64,000 nt of DNA, taken from assembly GCA_020637445.1 (NCBI GenBank), contig JACJVZ010000001.1, forward strand, positions 1,054,001 to 1,118,000, read 5' to 3'. Shown here piece by piece: positions 1-7,302 of the stretch. The stretch comes from Calditrichota bacterium. Its GTDB lineage: Bacteria; Electryoneota; RPQS01. The translations under genes and the position numbers were made by a program. Each line of letters starts with the position of its first letter. Position 1 is the first letter of the stretch. The notes under the pieces were generated by a model. The model saw nothing but the letters and a program-made list of their open reading frames with translations. It was not told the origin of the DNA and searched no databases.

Positions 1-1
1 C

Positions 2-1207
2 AACACGGTTGTTATTGTTGGCAACGTTCACTCGCGCGGTCATATTGAAGTCGAAGAAGCGCTTCGCCGCAATTTAAGACTCGAGTCTTTTCCCGGTTTT
101 CTGCGCAGATCAGTGATGGCAAACAAACGTCGCGTAGTCATTGCCGGCACTCATGGCAAAAGCACGACGTCCGCCTGCGCCGCGCATTTGCTCATCACGC
201 TTAATCGCAATCCCGGCTATCTGATCGGAGCGGATCCCGTGAACATGGAGTTCGGAGGACACCATGGCAGCGGATCAGAATTTGTAATCGAAGGCGATGA
301 ATACGACAGCGCGTTTTTTGACAAACGTTCCAAGTTTCTCGACTATTTTCCGCACGTTCTGATTCTCGGTCGGGTTGAGCACGACCATCTCGACATTTTC
401 CCGACACTCGAAGAAATGCTAATCTCGTTTCGCCGGCTTGTGGCTCAGCTGCCTGCAAACGGAACTTTGGTGGTCGCAGCAGACAGCCCCCTCGCGCTCG
501 AATTAGCCTCAAAGTCGCCTTGTCCGGTTGTGAAAGTCTCGGATAAATCTGACAGCGATTACTTTATTGACGAGAAGACACTTCGCGGGCCCGACGGAAC
601 ATCCTATCCGGATTTCGCACCCGGTGTCATCGGTGCGCACAACCGTCTGAACGTCGCCATGGCTATTGCCGGTATCGAGTCGCTCGATATTCCCGTTGCT
701 GATGTCGTTCATGCCGCATCCTCATTTCGCGGCATCAAGCGCCGACTCGAGTTACTCTTTTCTTCAAACGAACTTATCGTTTATGATGATTTCGCGCATC
801 ACCCGACGGCCATCGCTGCCGCTGTCGATGCCGTTCGCGCAGAGCATCCGGATCGCGAGGTCGTCGCAGTCTTCGAACCTCGCAGCAACACCGCCGTTCG
901 CAACAAGTACCAGGACGAGTTCCGCGAAGCGCTTGCCCACTCCCATGTGGCAATTATCGGTACGGTGCACCGCAAAGACAAGATTCCCAAACCCGACGTC
1001 GTCGATACGGACCGGATGGTTGGCGAGTTAAGAACCCAAGGAGTTCAAGCGTACGCACTTGAAAATTGCGACATCCCTGAGTACCTTTTGAACGGTCTCC
1101 CCAAATCCGACCGCCGCGTCATTCTCTTTATGAGCAACGGCAGCTTTGGCGGAGCGGCCGCGGAATTCCTCGGCAAATTGTCGCACAAAAATACGATCAC
1201 GGCCTAA
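2..1207 (+). CDS. mpl: UDP-N-acetylmuramate:L-alanyl-gamma-D-glutamyl-meso-diaminopimelate ligase (Mpl), 5' end off window
   Basis: Mur-ligase family enzyme that joins recycled murein tripeptide to UDP-MurNAc in the cytoplasm. The frame is open from base 2, so the gene starts before the window; about 401 residues are visible. Seen: VGNVHSRGHIEVEEAL close to the left edge, matching the Mpl-type N-terminal region; the Mur P-loop GTHGKSTT at about 50 residues in; EGDEYDSAFFD; and HNRLNVAMAIA, typical of the central domain. An internal GTG at 113 could be taken as a start but would remove the N-terminal substrate-binding region. MurC is the main alternative, but the RGxxEVE signature favours Mpl. 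The stop is 8 bp before the tRNA-Sec gene. Confidence 0.9.
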   Translation, partial: NTVVIVGNVHSRGHIEVEEALRRNLRLESFPGFLRRSVMANKRRVVIAGTHGKSTTSACAAHLLITLNRNPGYLIGADPVNMEFGGHHGSGSEFVIEGDEYDSAFFDKRSKFLDYFPHVLILGRVEHDHLDIFPTLEEMLISFRRLVAQLPANGTLVVAADSPLALELASKSPCPVVKVSDKSDSDYFIDEKTLRGPDGTSYPDFAPGVIGAHNRLNVAMAIAGIESLDIPVADVVHAASSFRGIKRRLELLFSSNELIVYDDFAHHPTAIAAAVDAVRAEHPDREVVAVFEPRSNTAVRNKYQDEFREALAHSHVAIIGTVHRKDKIPKPDVVDTDRMVGELRTQGVQAYALENCDIPEYLLNGLPKSDRRVILFMSNGSFGGAAAEFLGKLSHKNTITA

Positions 1208-1215
1208 CTCGCCGT

Positions 1216-1311
1216 GGGGACGGATGGGGCACTGGTGGCTCCCGCGGTCTTCAAAACCGTTTGCGTCCATGTAACACATGGATGGCTGGGTTCGATTCCC
1301 AGACGTTCCCG
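1216..1311 (+). tRNA. selC: tRNA-Sec (anticodon TCA)
   Basis: 96-nt tRNA with the marks of a selenocysteine tRNA. Acceptor GGGGACGG (1216-1223) faces ACGTTCCC (1303-1310), with seven pairs of eight. The anticodon loop CTTCAAA (1249-1255) gives TCA at 1251-1253. A long variable arm has the stem CCATGT/ACATGG (1267-1282). The T arm is CTGGG-TTCGATT-CCCAG. Length, UCA anticodon and 8-nt acceptor separate it from tRNA-Ser and from a suppressor. CCA is not fully encoded. No selA, selB or selD lies in the window. Confidence 0.92.
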
Positions 1312-1352
1312 CAAAGCCCAATTCCCACGGGCATCACTGGAAATTCATCGTC

Positions 1353-1380
1353 TTGACATTTCAGTCTAACTTGGTTAGCT
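1353..1380 (+). promoter_or_regulatory. possible promoter for pckG
   Basis: A perfect -35-like TTGACA at 1353-1358 is followed after 16 bp by TTAGCT (1375-1380), a weak -10. It lies 54 bp before the pckG start in the AT-rich gap after tRNA-Sec. Pattern match only. Confidence 0.3.
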
Positions 1381-1433
1381 TCTATAGGGAATAACCTACT
1401 ATTCAAAACTATTCTACTGTTTACGAGGAATTT

Positions 1434-3185
1434 ATGACTGCCAACTCCGCCGTTACATCGTGGGTAGATGAGTGCGCAAAGCTGTGCAAGCCCGACAAAG
1501 TCCATTGGTGTGATGGTTCTGACGCCGAGCGTGACATGCTCACAAAGATGCTGCTGGACAGCGGTGAATTCACGCGCTTGAATGAGGCCAATTGGCCCAA
1601 CTGCTATCTCTATCGTTCCGACCCCACGGATGTCGCCCGTACCGAAAAAGTAACCTATATCTGCTCCGAAAAAGAATCCGACTGCGGCCCCACCAATAAC
1701 TATATGTCCCCGGCGCAGGCACAGGCGGAAATTCTGCCTCGCTATGCCGGTGCCATGAAGGGCCGCACAATGTACGTGCTTCCCTACGTCATGGGCCCAT
1801 TGGGAAGTCCCTACAGCAAAGTCGGCTTCCAGCTCACGGATTCCGTTTACGTCGTGCTGAACATGTTCATCATGGCGCGCGTCGGCGACAAGGCTTTGAA
1901 ACAACTTGGCGACTCCAAGGACTTCGTCAAGGGCATGCATTCGATCGGTGAATTGAAACCCGAGACTCGTGCCATCTGCCATTTCCCCGAAAGAAATGAA
2001 ATCTGGTCATTCGGGTCAGGTTATGGCGGCAACGCTCTACTTGGCAAGAAGTGCCACGCGCTCCGTATCGCCTCGGCGCAAGCCCACCGTGAAGGCTGGC
2101 TGGCCGAACATATGTTGATTCTTGGTTTGGAAAATCCGGAAGGCAAGACTTACTATATTGCGGCCGCTTTCCCCTCCGCGTGTGGCAAGACAAATCTCGC
2201 AATGGTGATACCTCCCGCAGCCCTGAAAGGCTGGAAAGCGTGGACCGTCGGCGATGACATTGCTTGGATGCGCTATGGCAAGGACGGCCGCCTGTACGCC
2301 ATTAATCCCGAAGCCGGTTTCTTCGGCGTGGCGCCTGGCACCTCGGCCAAGACAAACCTGAATGCATTAAAGACAGCTTCCGCCAATTCGCTTTTCACCA
2401 ACGTCGCCATCGACGAAAACAAGAACGTTTGGTGGGAAGGCCTGTCGTCTCCGCCGCCTGCCAAGTTGACGGATTGGAAAGGCAACCCCTGGACGCCGGA
2501 CAGCACCGAGAAAGCTGCCCATCCCAATAGCCGATTCACGACCCCAGCGTCACAATGTCCGTCGATTTCGCCGCACTGGGAAGATCCGGAAGGCGTGCCG
2601 ATTTCGGCGATTCTCTTCGGCGGCCGCCGCGCGAGCTTGGTTCCGCTGGTCGTAGAAGGCATGAATTGGAATCACGGCGTTTTGCTCGGAGCGTCGATGG
2701 GTTCTGAAACCACTGCCGCAGCCACGGACAATAAGGTTGGCACGATCCGCCACGATCCGATGGCGATGTTGCCGTTCTGTGGTTACCACATGGGCGATTA
2801 CTTCCAGCACTGGATCAACATGGGAACGAAGGTTCCGAATCCGCCCAAAATCTACGGCGTCAATTGGTTCCGTCAGGACGAAAACGGCAAGTTCTTGTGG
2901 CCCGGTTTCGGCGACAACGTGCGTGTTCTGCAATGGATTATTGATAGGGTGGAGGGTAAGGCGGGCGCAGCCGCAACTCCGCTTGGAAATATGCCCCGCA
3001 TGCAGGACTTAAACCGCGAAGGATTGGATTGTTCCGACGATGCCTTAAATACGATTCTTAGCGTCGACAAAACGGCGTGGAAGGCCTCATTTGCTGAGAC
3101 TCGCGAGTATTTCGCCAAGTTTGGCGACCGCTTCCCGAAGGCCTTGAATGAAGAAATGGACGCTCTCGAAAAACGTTTGAGCTAA
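1434..3185 (+). CDS. pckG: phosphoenolpyruvate carboxykinase (GTP)
   Basis: Converts oxaloacetate and GTP to phosphoenolpyruvate, CO2 and GDP, linking the TCA cycle to gluconeogenesis; cytosolic. The 583-residue length matches the GTP-type family. The kinase P-loop FPSACGKTNLAM is at about residue 245, a form specific to GTP-PEPCK and different from the ATP-type enzyme. Further family blocks include VGDDIAWM, PEAGFFGVAPGTS and GASMGSETTAAA. ATG at 1434 has GAGGAA 6-7 nt upstream. The gene stands alone, with a possible promoter upstream and a strong hairpin terminator after the stop. Confidence 0.97.
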   Translation: MTANSAVTSWVDECAKLCKPDKVHWCDGSDAERDMLTKMLLDSGEFTRLNEANWPNCYLYRSDPTDVARTEKVTYICSEKESDCGPTNNYMSPAQAQAEILPRYAGAMKGRTMYVLPYVMGPLGSPYSKVGFQLTDSVYVVLNMFIMARVGDKALKQLGDSKDFVKGMHSIGELKPETRAICHFPERNEIWSFGSGYGGNALLGKKCHALRIASAQAHREGWLAEHMLILGLENPEGKTYYIAAAFPSACGKTNLAMVIPPAALKGWKAWTVGDDIAWMRYGKDGRLYAINPEAGFFGVAPGTSAKTNLNALKTASANSLFTNVAIDENKNVWWEGLSSPPPAKLTDWKGNPWTPDSTEKAAHPNSRFTTPASQCPSISPHWEDPEGVPISAILFGGRRASLVPLVVEGMNWNHGVLLGASMGSETTAAATDNKVGTIRHDPMAMLPFCGYHMGDYFQHWINMGTKVPNPPKIYGVNWFRQDENGKFLWPGFGDNVRVLQWIIDRVEGKAGAAATPLGNMPRMQDLNREGLDCSDDALNTILSVDKTAWKASFAETREYFAKFGDRFPKALNEEMDALEKRLS

Positions 3186-3202
3186 CGGCCTGAAACAATT
3201 TG

Positions 3203-3238
3203 AAAGAGCCATCTGTTCAATGAGCAGGTGGCTCTTTT
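3203..3238 (+). terminator. rho-independent terminator of pckG
   Basis: 13-bp stem AAAGAGCCATCTG (3203-3215) / CAGGTGGCTCTTT (3225-3237) with one G-T wobble, a 9-nt loop and a T run at the 3' side. It ends 17 bp before the ATG of the next gene. Confidence 0.9.
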
Positions 3239-3254
3239 CATGGAGACAAGAAAT

Positions 3255-4076
3255 ATGAAGACACTTTGGGCAACCTTCCTAATTGCGGTATTTTGCGGAA
3301 GCGCATCTGCGCTTCCGAAGGTCGCCGTGTTTCCGTTTCAACCGCTGATGGATTCAACGTACGATGTCTGGGGCGATCAAGTAAAGGTCTTGAACTACCA
3401 GCTTGCCTTGCAGAGCTTCATTGTTTCCGACTTGACCCGCAGCACCGATGTAGAAGTCGTCAAAATCGATGATCTGGCTTTTAATGTTGAAGCCGCACTT
3501 GAAAAAGCGAAAGTGGTCGAAGCAGATTTCGCGGTCATCGGAACATTCGCCGAATTACCTACCGCAATACGGGGAGATGCGCAACTTGTCGATGTCTCCT
3601 TGGGCAAAGTCCCGCGCGGCTACCAAACGTCTTCAACTGCCGGCCGCTGGGAGGATTTATCCTACGTTGCTCGCGACTTAGCCGACCAGCTTCTTGGCTT
3701 GATTTCGAGCTCATCATCGACAACAGCCGAGTCAATAAGCCGGTTGATTATCGAAGGAAACCGCTTGGACCTGGGCTACGGACCAAGCTCCGATGCACGC
3801 CTTATAGTAGAAGTGAATTCTCCGGCACCGAAAGTAAGCCTGAGCTCCGGTGCCACACTTAGGCGGTGCAGCATCCGCGATCGGTCAAACTCCGAAAGAA
3901 CCGATGGCGGCCCAATCTGCTATTCCGGTGACGTCCCGTCGGGCGAACAGACCATTCAAATCGAGCAACGCGGCTACTATGGCCACAAAGATGACCTAAG
4001 TTTAGCCCCCGGAAAGGTCTACAGGCTTATCGTTGAGCTTCAACCAATGAACTTCCAAGGCGATAAAGGTCGATAG
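3255..4076 (+). CDS. secreted protein, CsgG/TolB-N-like domain, unknown function
   Basis: 273 residues. The start is ATG 3255 (MKTLWATFLIAVF...) with GGAG upstream, not the GTG at 3228, which lies inside the pckG terminator. A clear signal peptide ends near GSASA-LP. The mature N-terminus PKVAVFPFQPL and the following alternating pattern resemble the TolB-N/CsgG-like fold of periplasmic or lipoprotein assembly factors, in which a short beta strand precedes a helical region. The C-terminal third contains a Cys pair (RRCSIRD...GPICYSGD) and ends in a beta-rich region that may be a PEGA-like surface domain. No specific function can be assigned. Confidence 0.7.
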   Translation: MKTLWATFLIAVFCGSASALPKVAVFPFQPLMDSTYDVWGDQVKVLNYQLALQSFIVSDLTRSTDVEVVKIDDLAFNVEAALEKAKVVEADFAVIGTFAELPTAIRGDAQLVDVSLGKVPRGYQTSSTAGRWEDLSYVARDLADQLLGLISSSSSTTAESISRLIIEGNRLDLGYGPSSDARLIVEVNSPAPKVSLSSGATLRRCSIRDRSNSERTDGGPICYSGDVPSGEQTIQIEQRGYYGHKDDLSLAPGKVYRLIVELQPMNFQGDKGR

Positions 4077-4138
4077 ACAACGGAAGTATCTGCACAGCAA
4101 CCCATGAATTTACAAGGAGTAAGGCTCAAAAGACTTCA

Positions 4139-4314
4139 CAAGGTGTCTGCACTTCAAGATGAATACACTTCAAGGTGTCTGCACCGCAAGGTGAATACAC
4201 GGCAAGGCGAATGCACCGCAAGTTGAATGCACCGCAAGGTGAACACACGGCAAGGTGAACACACGGCAAGGTGTCTGCACCGCAAGGTGAATACACGGCA
4301 AGGCGAATGCACCG
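4139..4314. repeat. tandem array of eleven 16-bp units
   Basis: Eleven contiguous units of the type CAAGGTGAATGCACCG run without gaps from 4139. Five variants alternate, ending TGTCTGCAC, TGAATACAC, CGAATGCAC, TTGAATGCAC and TGAACACAC. Units 3-5 (4171-4218) and 9-11 (4267-4314) are identical, so a 96-bp higher-order period is visible. Because 16 is not a multiple of 3, all frames rotate. The peptides read from it on the minus strand are repeat translations, not a credible gene. Confidence 0.95.
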
Positions 4315-4319
4315 CAACG

Positions 4320-4350
4320 ATATTATGTGCAGCCTGTCTGCACATAATAT
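4320..4350. repeat. perfect 13-bp inverted repeat next to the 16-bp array
   Basis: ATATTATGTGCAG (4320-4332) and CTGCACATAATAT (4338-4350) pair perfectly around the loop CCTGT. It starts 6 bp after the last repeat unit and shares the TCTGCAC motif with several units. It has no T tract, so it is a weak terminator candidate. It could be the end of a small mobile or repeat element. Confidence 0.85.
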
Positions 4351-4377
4351 TACTTATGTGACTTTTGCATCAATTAG

Positions 4378-4402
4378 AAGGCCGGGCGCAAACCCGGCCT
4401 TT
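4378..4402 (-). terminator. probable terminator of leuS
   Basis: 9-bp GC-rich stem AAGGCCGGG (4378-4386) / CCCGGCCTT (4393-4401), loop CGCAAA, 70 bp beyond the leuS stop. T tracts are short on both sides, so efficiency is uncertain; it may work in both directions. Confidence 0.65.
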
Positions 4403-4471
4403 CAGCTCTACTTCTGTCATCCTCTGTAAGGACCTATTCAAGACGCTTCAATCAGTCCAACGGCACGCAGG

Positions 4472-7291
4472 CTACCCTTTGACGACCAGATTCACAATCT
4501 TCCCCGGTACCACAATCACCTTCGCAAGCTGTTTGCCCTCGAGCTGCGCCTTAATCTTATCGAGTTCCAGCGCCGACTTTTCAAGTTCGTCTTTAGTTGC
4601 GCCCGCCGCCGCCTCAAACGTCTCGCGCAGCTTCCCGTTGATCTGCACCGCAATCGTCAGCGTATCAGCTTTCGCTTTCTCAGCATCAAATTCCGGCCAG
4701 GATTCGTCAAAGATCGATCCCAAATGTCCGAACACATGCCAAAGCTCCTCGGCCAAATGCGGCGCCGACGGCGCAATCAGCTTCACCAGCGTTTCCACGG
4801 CTTCTACCTTCGCCGGACTCGATTGCACGTCCTTGAGATCGGATCCAACCCAGCCATAAATCGTATTCGTCAGTTCCATCAACCGCGCAAGCTGAGTATT
4901 AAAAGCAAACCCCTGCAGGTCATGCCCAACAGCCTGAATTGTCTGATGCAGTTTCCTCTCAACATCCCGTGGCATGGCGTCTTCCGGTCTCCCCCCATTT
5001 ACGTCTGCGGAAATGGGGGGATTAAGGGGGGCTTCGGATTTTTCGATCTTGCCGTCCGCCACCGCCATCCCCAATCGCCAAACTCTCGCCACAAATCTCT
5101 CAATCCCCGAGATCCCGCCTTCCGACCAGTCTCCCCCCTGCGTATAGTCACCCGAGAACATTAAGTAACACCGCAAAACATCTGAACCGACACGCTCCAA
5201 AACCGGCTCCGGTGCGACCGTGTTGCCCTTCGATTTCGACATCCGTTCGCCGTTGTTCAAGATGATCCCCTGATGAATCAGCCGCGAGAACGGCTCTTCA
5301 TACGGAAACCATCCGGCATCTTTCGCCACCTTCGCAAAGAAGCGACTGTAAATCAAATGGCCCATCGCATGTTCCGGTCCACCGACATATTGATCGACCG
5401 GAAACATGTTCTTGAGATGCTCTCTATCAAACGGCGCGTCGGACAGATGCGCGTCGGGATATCGAAGATAATACCACGACGAACAAACGAACGTGTCCAT
5501 CGTATCGGGATCTCGCTCGGCCGCACCGCCGCACTGCGGACACGACGTCTTGATAAACGACTCCACACTCGCCAGCGGCGATTTTCCCTTGGGCTTATAC
5601 TCTTCGACATTCTCAGGCAGCAAAACAGGTAGTTGATCCTCAGGTACCGGCACCGTCCCGCATTTCTCGCAGTGCACCATCGGAATCGGTGCACCCCAGT
5701 ACCGTTGCCGCGACACCGTCCAATCCCTAAGATGCCAAGTCACGGTAGGTTCACCCAGCCCAAGTGATTTGAGCTTCTCCCCCACCTTCTTAATTCCATC
5801 CTTAGACGACAACCCCGAAAATTCCCCCGAATCAAACATCACCCCATACTCAGTGAATGCTGCTTCAGGTCTCCCTCCATTTGCGTCTGCGGAAATGGGG
5901 GGATTAAGGGGGGCTTCTGAGTCTGATCCCCCTCCGCGCTGCGCGGGGGGGCTAGGGGGGGTCTTTTCATCAGGTCGAATCACTTCCTTAATCGGCAACC
6001 CGTACGTCTTCGCAAACGCAAAATCCCGAGTGTCATGCGCCGGCACAGCCATCACCGCGCCCGTTCCGTACGACCCAATCACATAATCCGCCACCCAAAC
6101 CGTCACAGAGTCACCGGTTAGCGGATGAATCGCATAAGCTCCCGTAAACACCCCCGTCTTGGGACGATCCTCCATCTGCCGATCGACTTCAGAGAGACTC
6201 AAAGCCGCCTGGACATATTCCTCAACAGCTCCCCTCTGCTCATCCGTAGTAACGTCCTTCACCAGTGGATGCTCCGGCGCCATAACCACGTAAGTAACCC
6301 CAAACAGCGTATCCGCCCGCGTAGTAAACACTCTGATTTCTGATCCCCCTCCGCGCTGCGCGGGGGGGTTAGGGGGGGTCTTTTCTGAATTTCCTCTTTC
6401 CTCTTTCCTATTTCCTATTTTGAAGGAGATCTCCGTCCCCTCCGACTTCCCGATCCAATACCGCTGCATGGCCTTCGTCTTCTCCGGCCAGTCAATGGTA
6501 TCAAGTCCATCGAGCAGTCTCTGGTTATAGTCGGAAATTCGGAAAAACCACTGCCTCATCTTTCGCCGCTCTACCAGCGAGTCGCAGCGCTCACAAAGAT
6601 TATCCGAAGTCACCTGCTCATTGGCCAACACCGTCTGACAGTTCGGGCACCAATTCACCAGCGCGTCTTTTTGATAGGCCAGCCCGCGCTTGTACATCAA
6701 GAGGAACCACCACTGCGTCCACTTGTAGTAGTCCGGCGACGACGTCACAACCTCGTAATCCCAATCGTACATCGCGCCGATTTTCTTGAGCTGCTCGCGC
6801 ATAACTTTGATGTTATTCGCGGTCGATTTCGCCGGATGAATCCCCGTCTTAATCGCATAGTTCTCAGCGGGCAGCCCGAACGAGTCAAACCCCATCGGTT
6901 CGAACACGTCATACCCCTGCATCCGCTTGAACCGCGCATAACTATCCGTCGGCCCAAAGTTGTACCAGTGCCCCATGTGCAGCTTATCCCCCGAAGGATA
7001 AGAGAACATCACCAGCACATAGTGCTTAGGACGTTCCGCATTCCCCCCCGGTCCTCCGGGGGGGCTAGGGGGGGTAAAATGTTCAGGCGCATCCGATCCC
7101 TCTAAACGAGCGGATGCACCCTCTGATCCCCCTCCGCGCTGCGCGGGGGGGCTAGGGGGGGTCTTTTCATCACCCGAAGGCACCCGACGCCCCCATTTAT
7201 AAATCCCGTTTTCCTCCCACCACAACTGCCAGCGGGATTCAACTTCAGCAAACGGGTAAGCCTGTTCGGATATAGGTTTGGGTGGTGTCAT
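4472..7291 (-). CDS. leuS: leucine-tRNA ligase with in-frame repeat insertions
   Basis: Charges tRNA-Leu with leucine. 939 residues from ATG 7291, longer than the usual 800-880. The class I signatures are intact: SYPSGDKLHMGH near residue 100 and RMSKSKGN in the C-terminal half. The CP1 editing domain is present (TTRADTLFG, GTGAVMAVPAHDTRDF). The excess length is explained by six GC-rich palindromic elements that translate as proline-rich peptides such as EKTPPSPPAQRGGGS and EAPLNPPISADANGG. They lie near residues 41-56, 72-84, 302-317, 441-456, 458-477 and 752-770, all in linkers between conserved blocks, so the enzyme is probably active. It starts only 11 bp after the stop of the DUF262/DUF1524 gene. 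Confidence 0.96.
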   Translation of the reverse strand: MTPPKPISEQAYPFAEVESRWQLWWEENGIYKWGRRVPSGDEKTPPSPPAQRGGGSEGASARLEGSDAPEHFTPPSPPGGPGGNAERPKHYVLVMFSYPSGDKLHMGHWYNFGPTDSYARFKRMQGYDVFEPMGFDSFGLPAENYAIKTGIHPAKSTANNIKVMREQLKKIGAMYDWDYEVVTSSPDYYKWTQWWFLLMYKRGLAYQKDALVNWCPNCQTVLANEQVTSDNLCERCDSLVERRKMRQWFFRISDYNQRLLDGLDTIDWPEKTKAMQRYWIGKSEGTEISFKIGNRKEERGNSEKTPPNPPAQRGGGSEIRVFTTRADTLFGVTYVVMAPEHPLVKDVTTDEQRGAVEEYVQAALSLSEVDRQMEDRPKTGVFTGAYAIHPLTGDSVTVWVADYVIGSYGTGAVMAVPAHDTRDFAFAKTYGLPIKEVIRPDEKTPPSPPAQRGGGSDSEAPLNPPISADANGGRPEAAFTEYGVMFDSGEFSGLSSKDGIKKVGEKLKSLGLGEPTVTWHLRDWTVSRQRYWGAPIPMVHCEKCGTVPVPEDQLPVLLPENVEEYKPKGKSPLASVESFIKTSCPQCGGAAERDPDTMDTFVCSSWYYLRYPDAHLSDAPFDREHLKNMFPVDQYVGGPEHAMGHLIYSRFFAKVAKDAGWFPYEEPFSRLIHQGIILNNGERMSKSKGNTVAPEPVLERVGSDVLRCYLMFSGDYTQGGDWSEGGISGIERFVARVWRLGMAVADGKIEKSEAPLNPPISADVNGGRPEDAMPRDVERKLHQTIQAVGHDLQGFAFNTQLARLMELTNTIYGWVGSDLKDVQSSPAKVEAVETLVKLIAPSAPHLAEELWHVFGHLGSIFDESWPEFDAEKAKADTLTIAVQINGKLRETFEAAAGATKDELEKSALELDKIKAQLEGKQLAKVIVVPGKIVNLVVKG
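4981..5035. repeat. dispersed palindromic element, family B copy 1 (in leuS)
   Basis: 55 bp containing the hairpin CCCCCCATTT...AAATGGGGGG followed by ATTAAGGGGGG. It is nearly identical to 5863-5917. In leuS it reads EAPLNPPISADVNGG, just before the anticodon-binding domain. Confidence 0.9.
5863..5917. repeat. dispersed palindromic element, family B copy 2 (in leuS)
   Basis: Second 55-bp copy with a few substitutions relative to 4981-5035, inserted in the CP1 editing domain. It is separated by only 7 bp from the family A copy at 5925. Confidence 0.9.
5925..5968. repeat. dispersed palindromic element, family A copy 1 (in leuS)
   Basis: 44 bp: a CCCCC arm, GCGCTGCGC centre and GGGGGGG arm, then CTAGGGGGGG and TCTTTTC. 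It reads EKTPPSPPAQRGGGS on the leuS strand and is identical to the copy at 7125-7168. Confidence 0.92.
6342..6385. repeat. dispersed palindromic element, family A copy 2 (in leuS)
   Basis: 44 bp, one base different from the other two A copies (TTAGGG for CTAGGG, giving N for S in the peptide). It lies at the entry to the CP1 editing domain and is followed directly by a heptanucleotide repeat. Confidence 0.92.
6390..6417. repeat. heptanucleotide tandem repeat in leuS
   Basis: Four units TTTCCTC, TTTCCTC, TTTCCTA, TTTCCTA in the coding region. It encodes part of the charged stretch GNRKEERGN. A change of one unit would shift the leuS frame. Confidence 0.85.
7041..7075. repeat. dispersed palindromic element, family C copy 1 (in leuS)
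   Basis: 35 bp: TTCCCCCCCGG-TCCTCCGGGGGGG-CTAGGGGGGGT type. It shares the right-hand CTAGGGGGGG block with family A and reads TPPSPPGGPGGN in leuS. A related copy lies in the intergenic region at 31463-31500. Confidence 0.88.
7125..7168. repeat. dispersed palindromic element, family A copy 3 (in leuS)
   Basis: 44 bp, identical to 5925-5968. Located in the N-terminal linker of LeuRS, before the HMGH signature. A GCATCCG/CGGATGC inverted repeat (about 7089-7116) sits between this copy and the family C copy. Confidence 0.92.
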
Positions 7292-7302
7292 AAAAGTTAC
7301 TC

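Noticed and set aside
1251..1982. Minus-strand open frame of 243 residues opposite the pckG start
   Set aside because: It crosses the tRNA-Sec gene and lies on the antisense strand of a complete PEPCK gene.
4139..4314. CRISPR array
   Set aside because: Units are 16 bp and contiguous, with no spacers and no cas genes nearby.
4126..4345. Two overlapping minus-strand open frames of 63 residues in the repeat array
   Set aside because: They are translations of the 16-bp repeat. No start site with a ribosome-binding site, cyclic composition, and no similarity to a protein family.
5036..7124. leuS as a pseudogene or as assembly error because of repeated inserts
   Set aside because: The frame is intact from start to stop, catalytic motifs are complete and inserts fall in loops.
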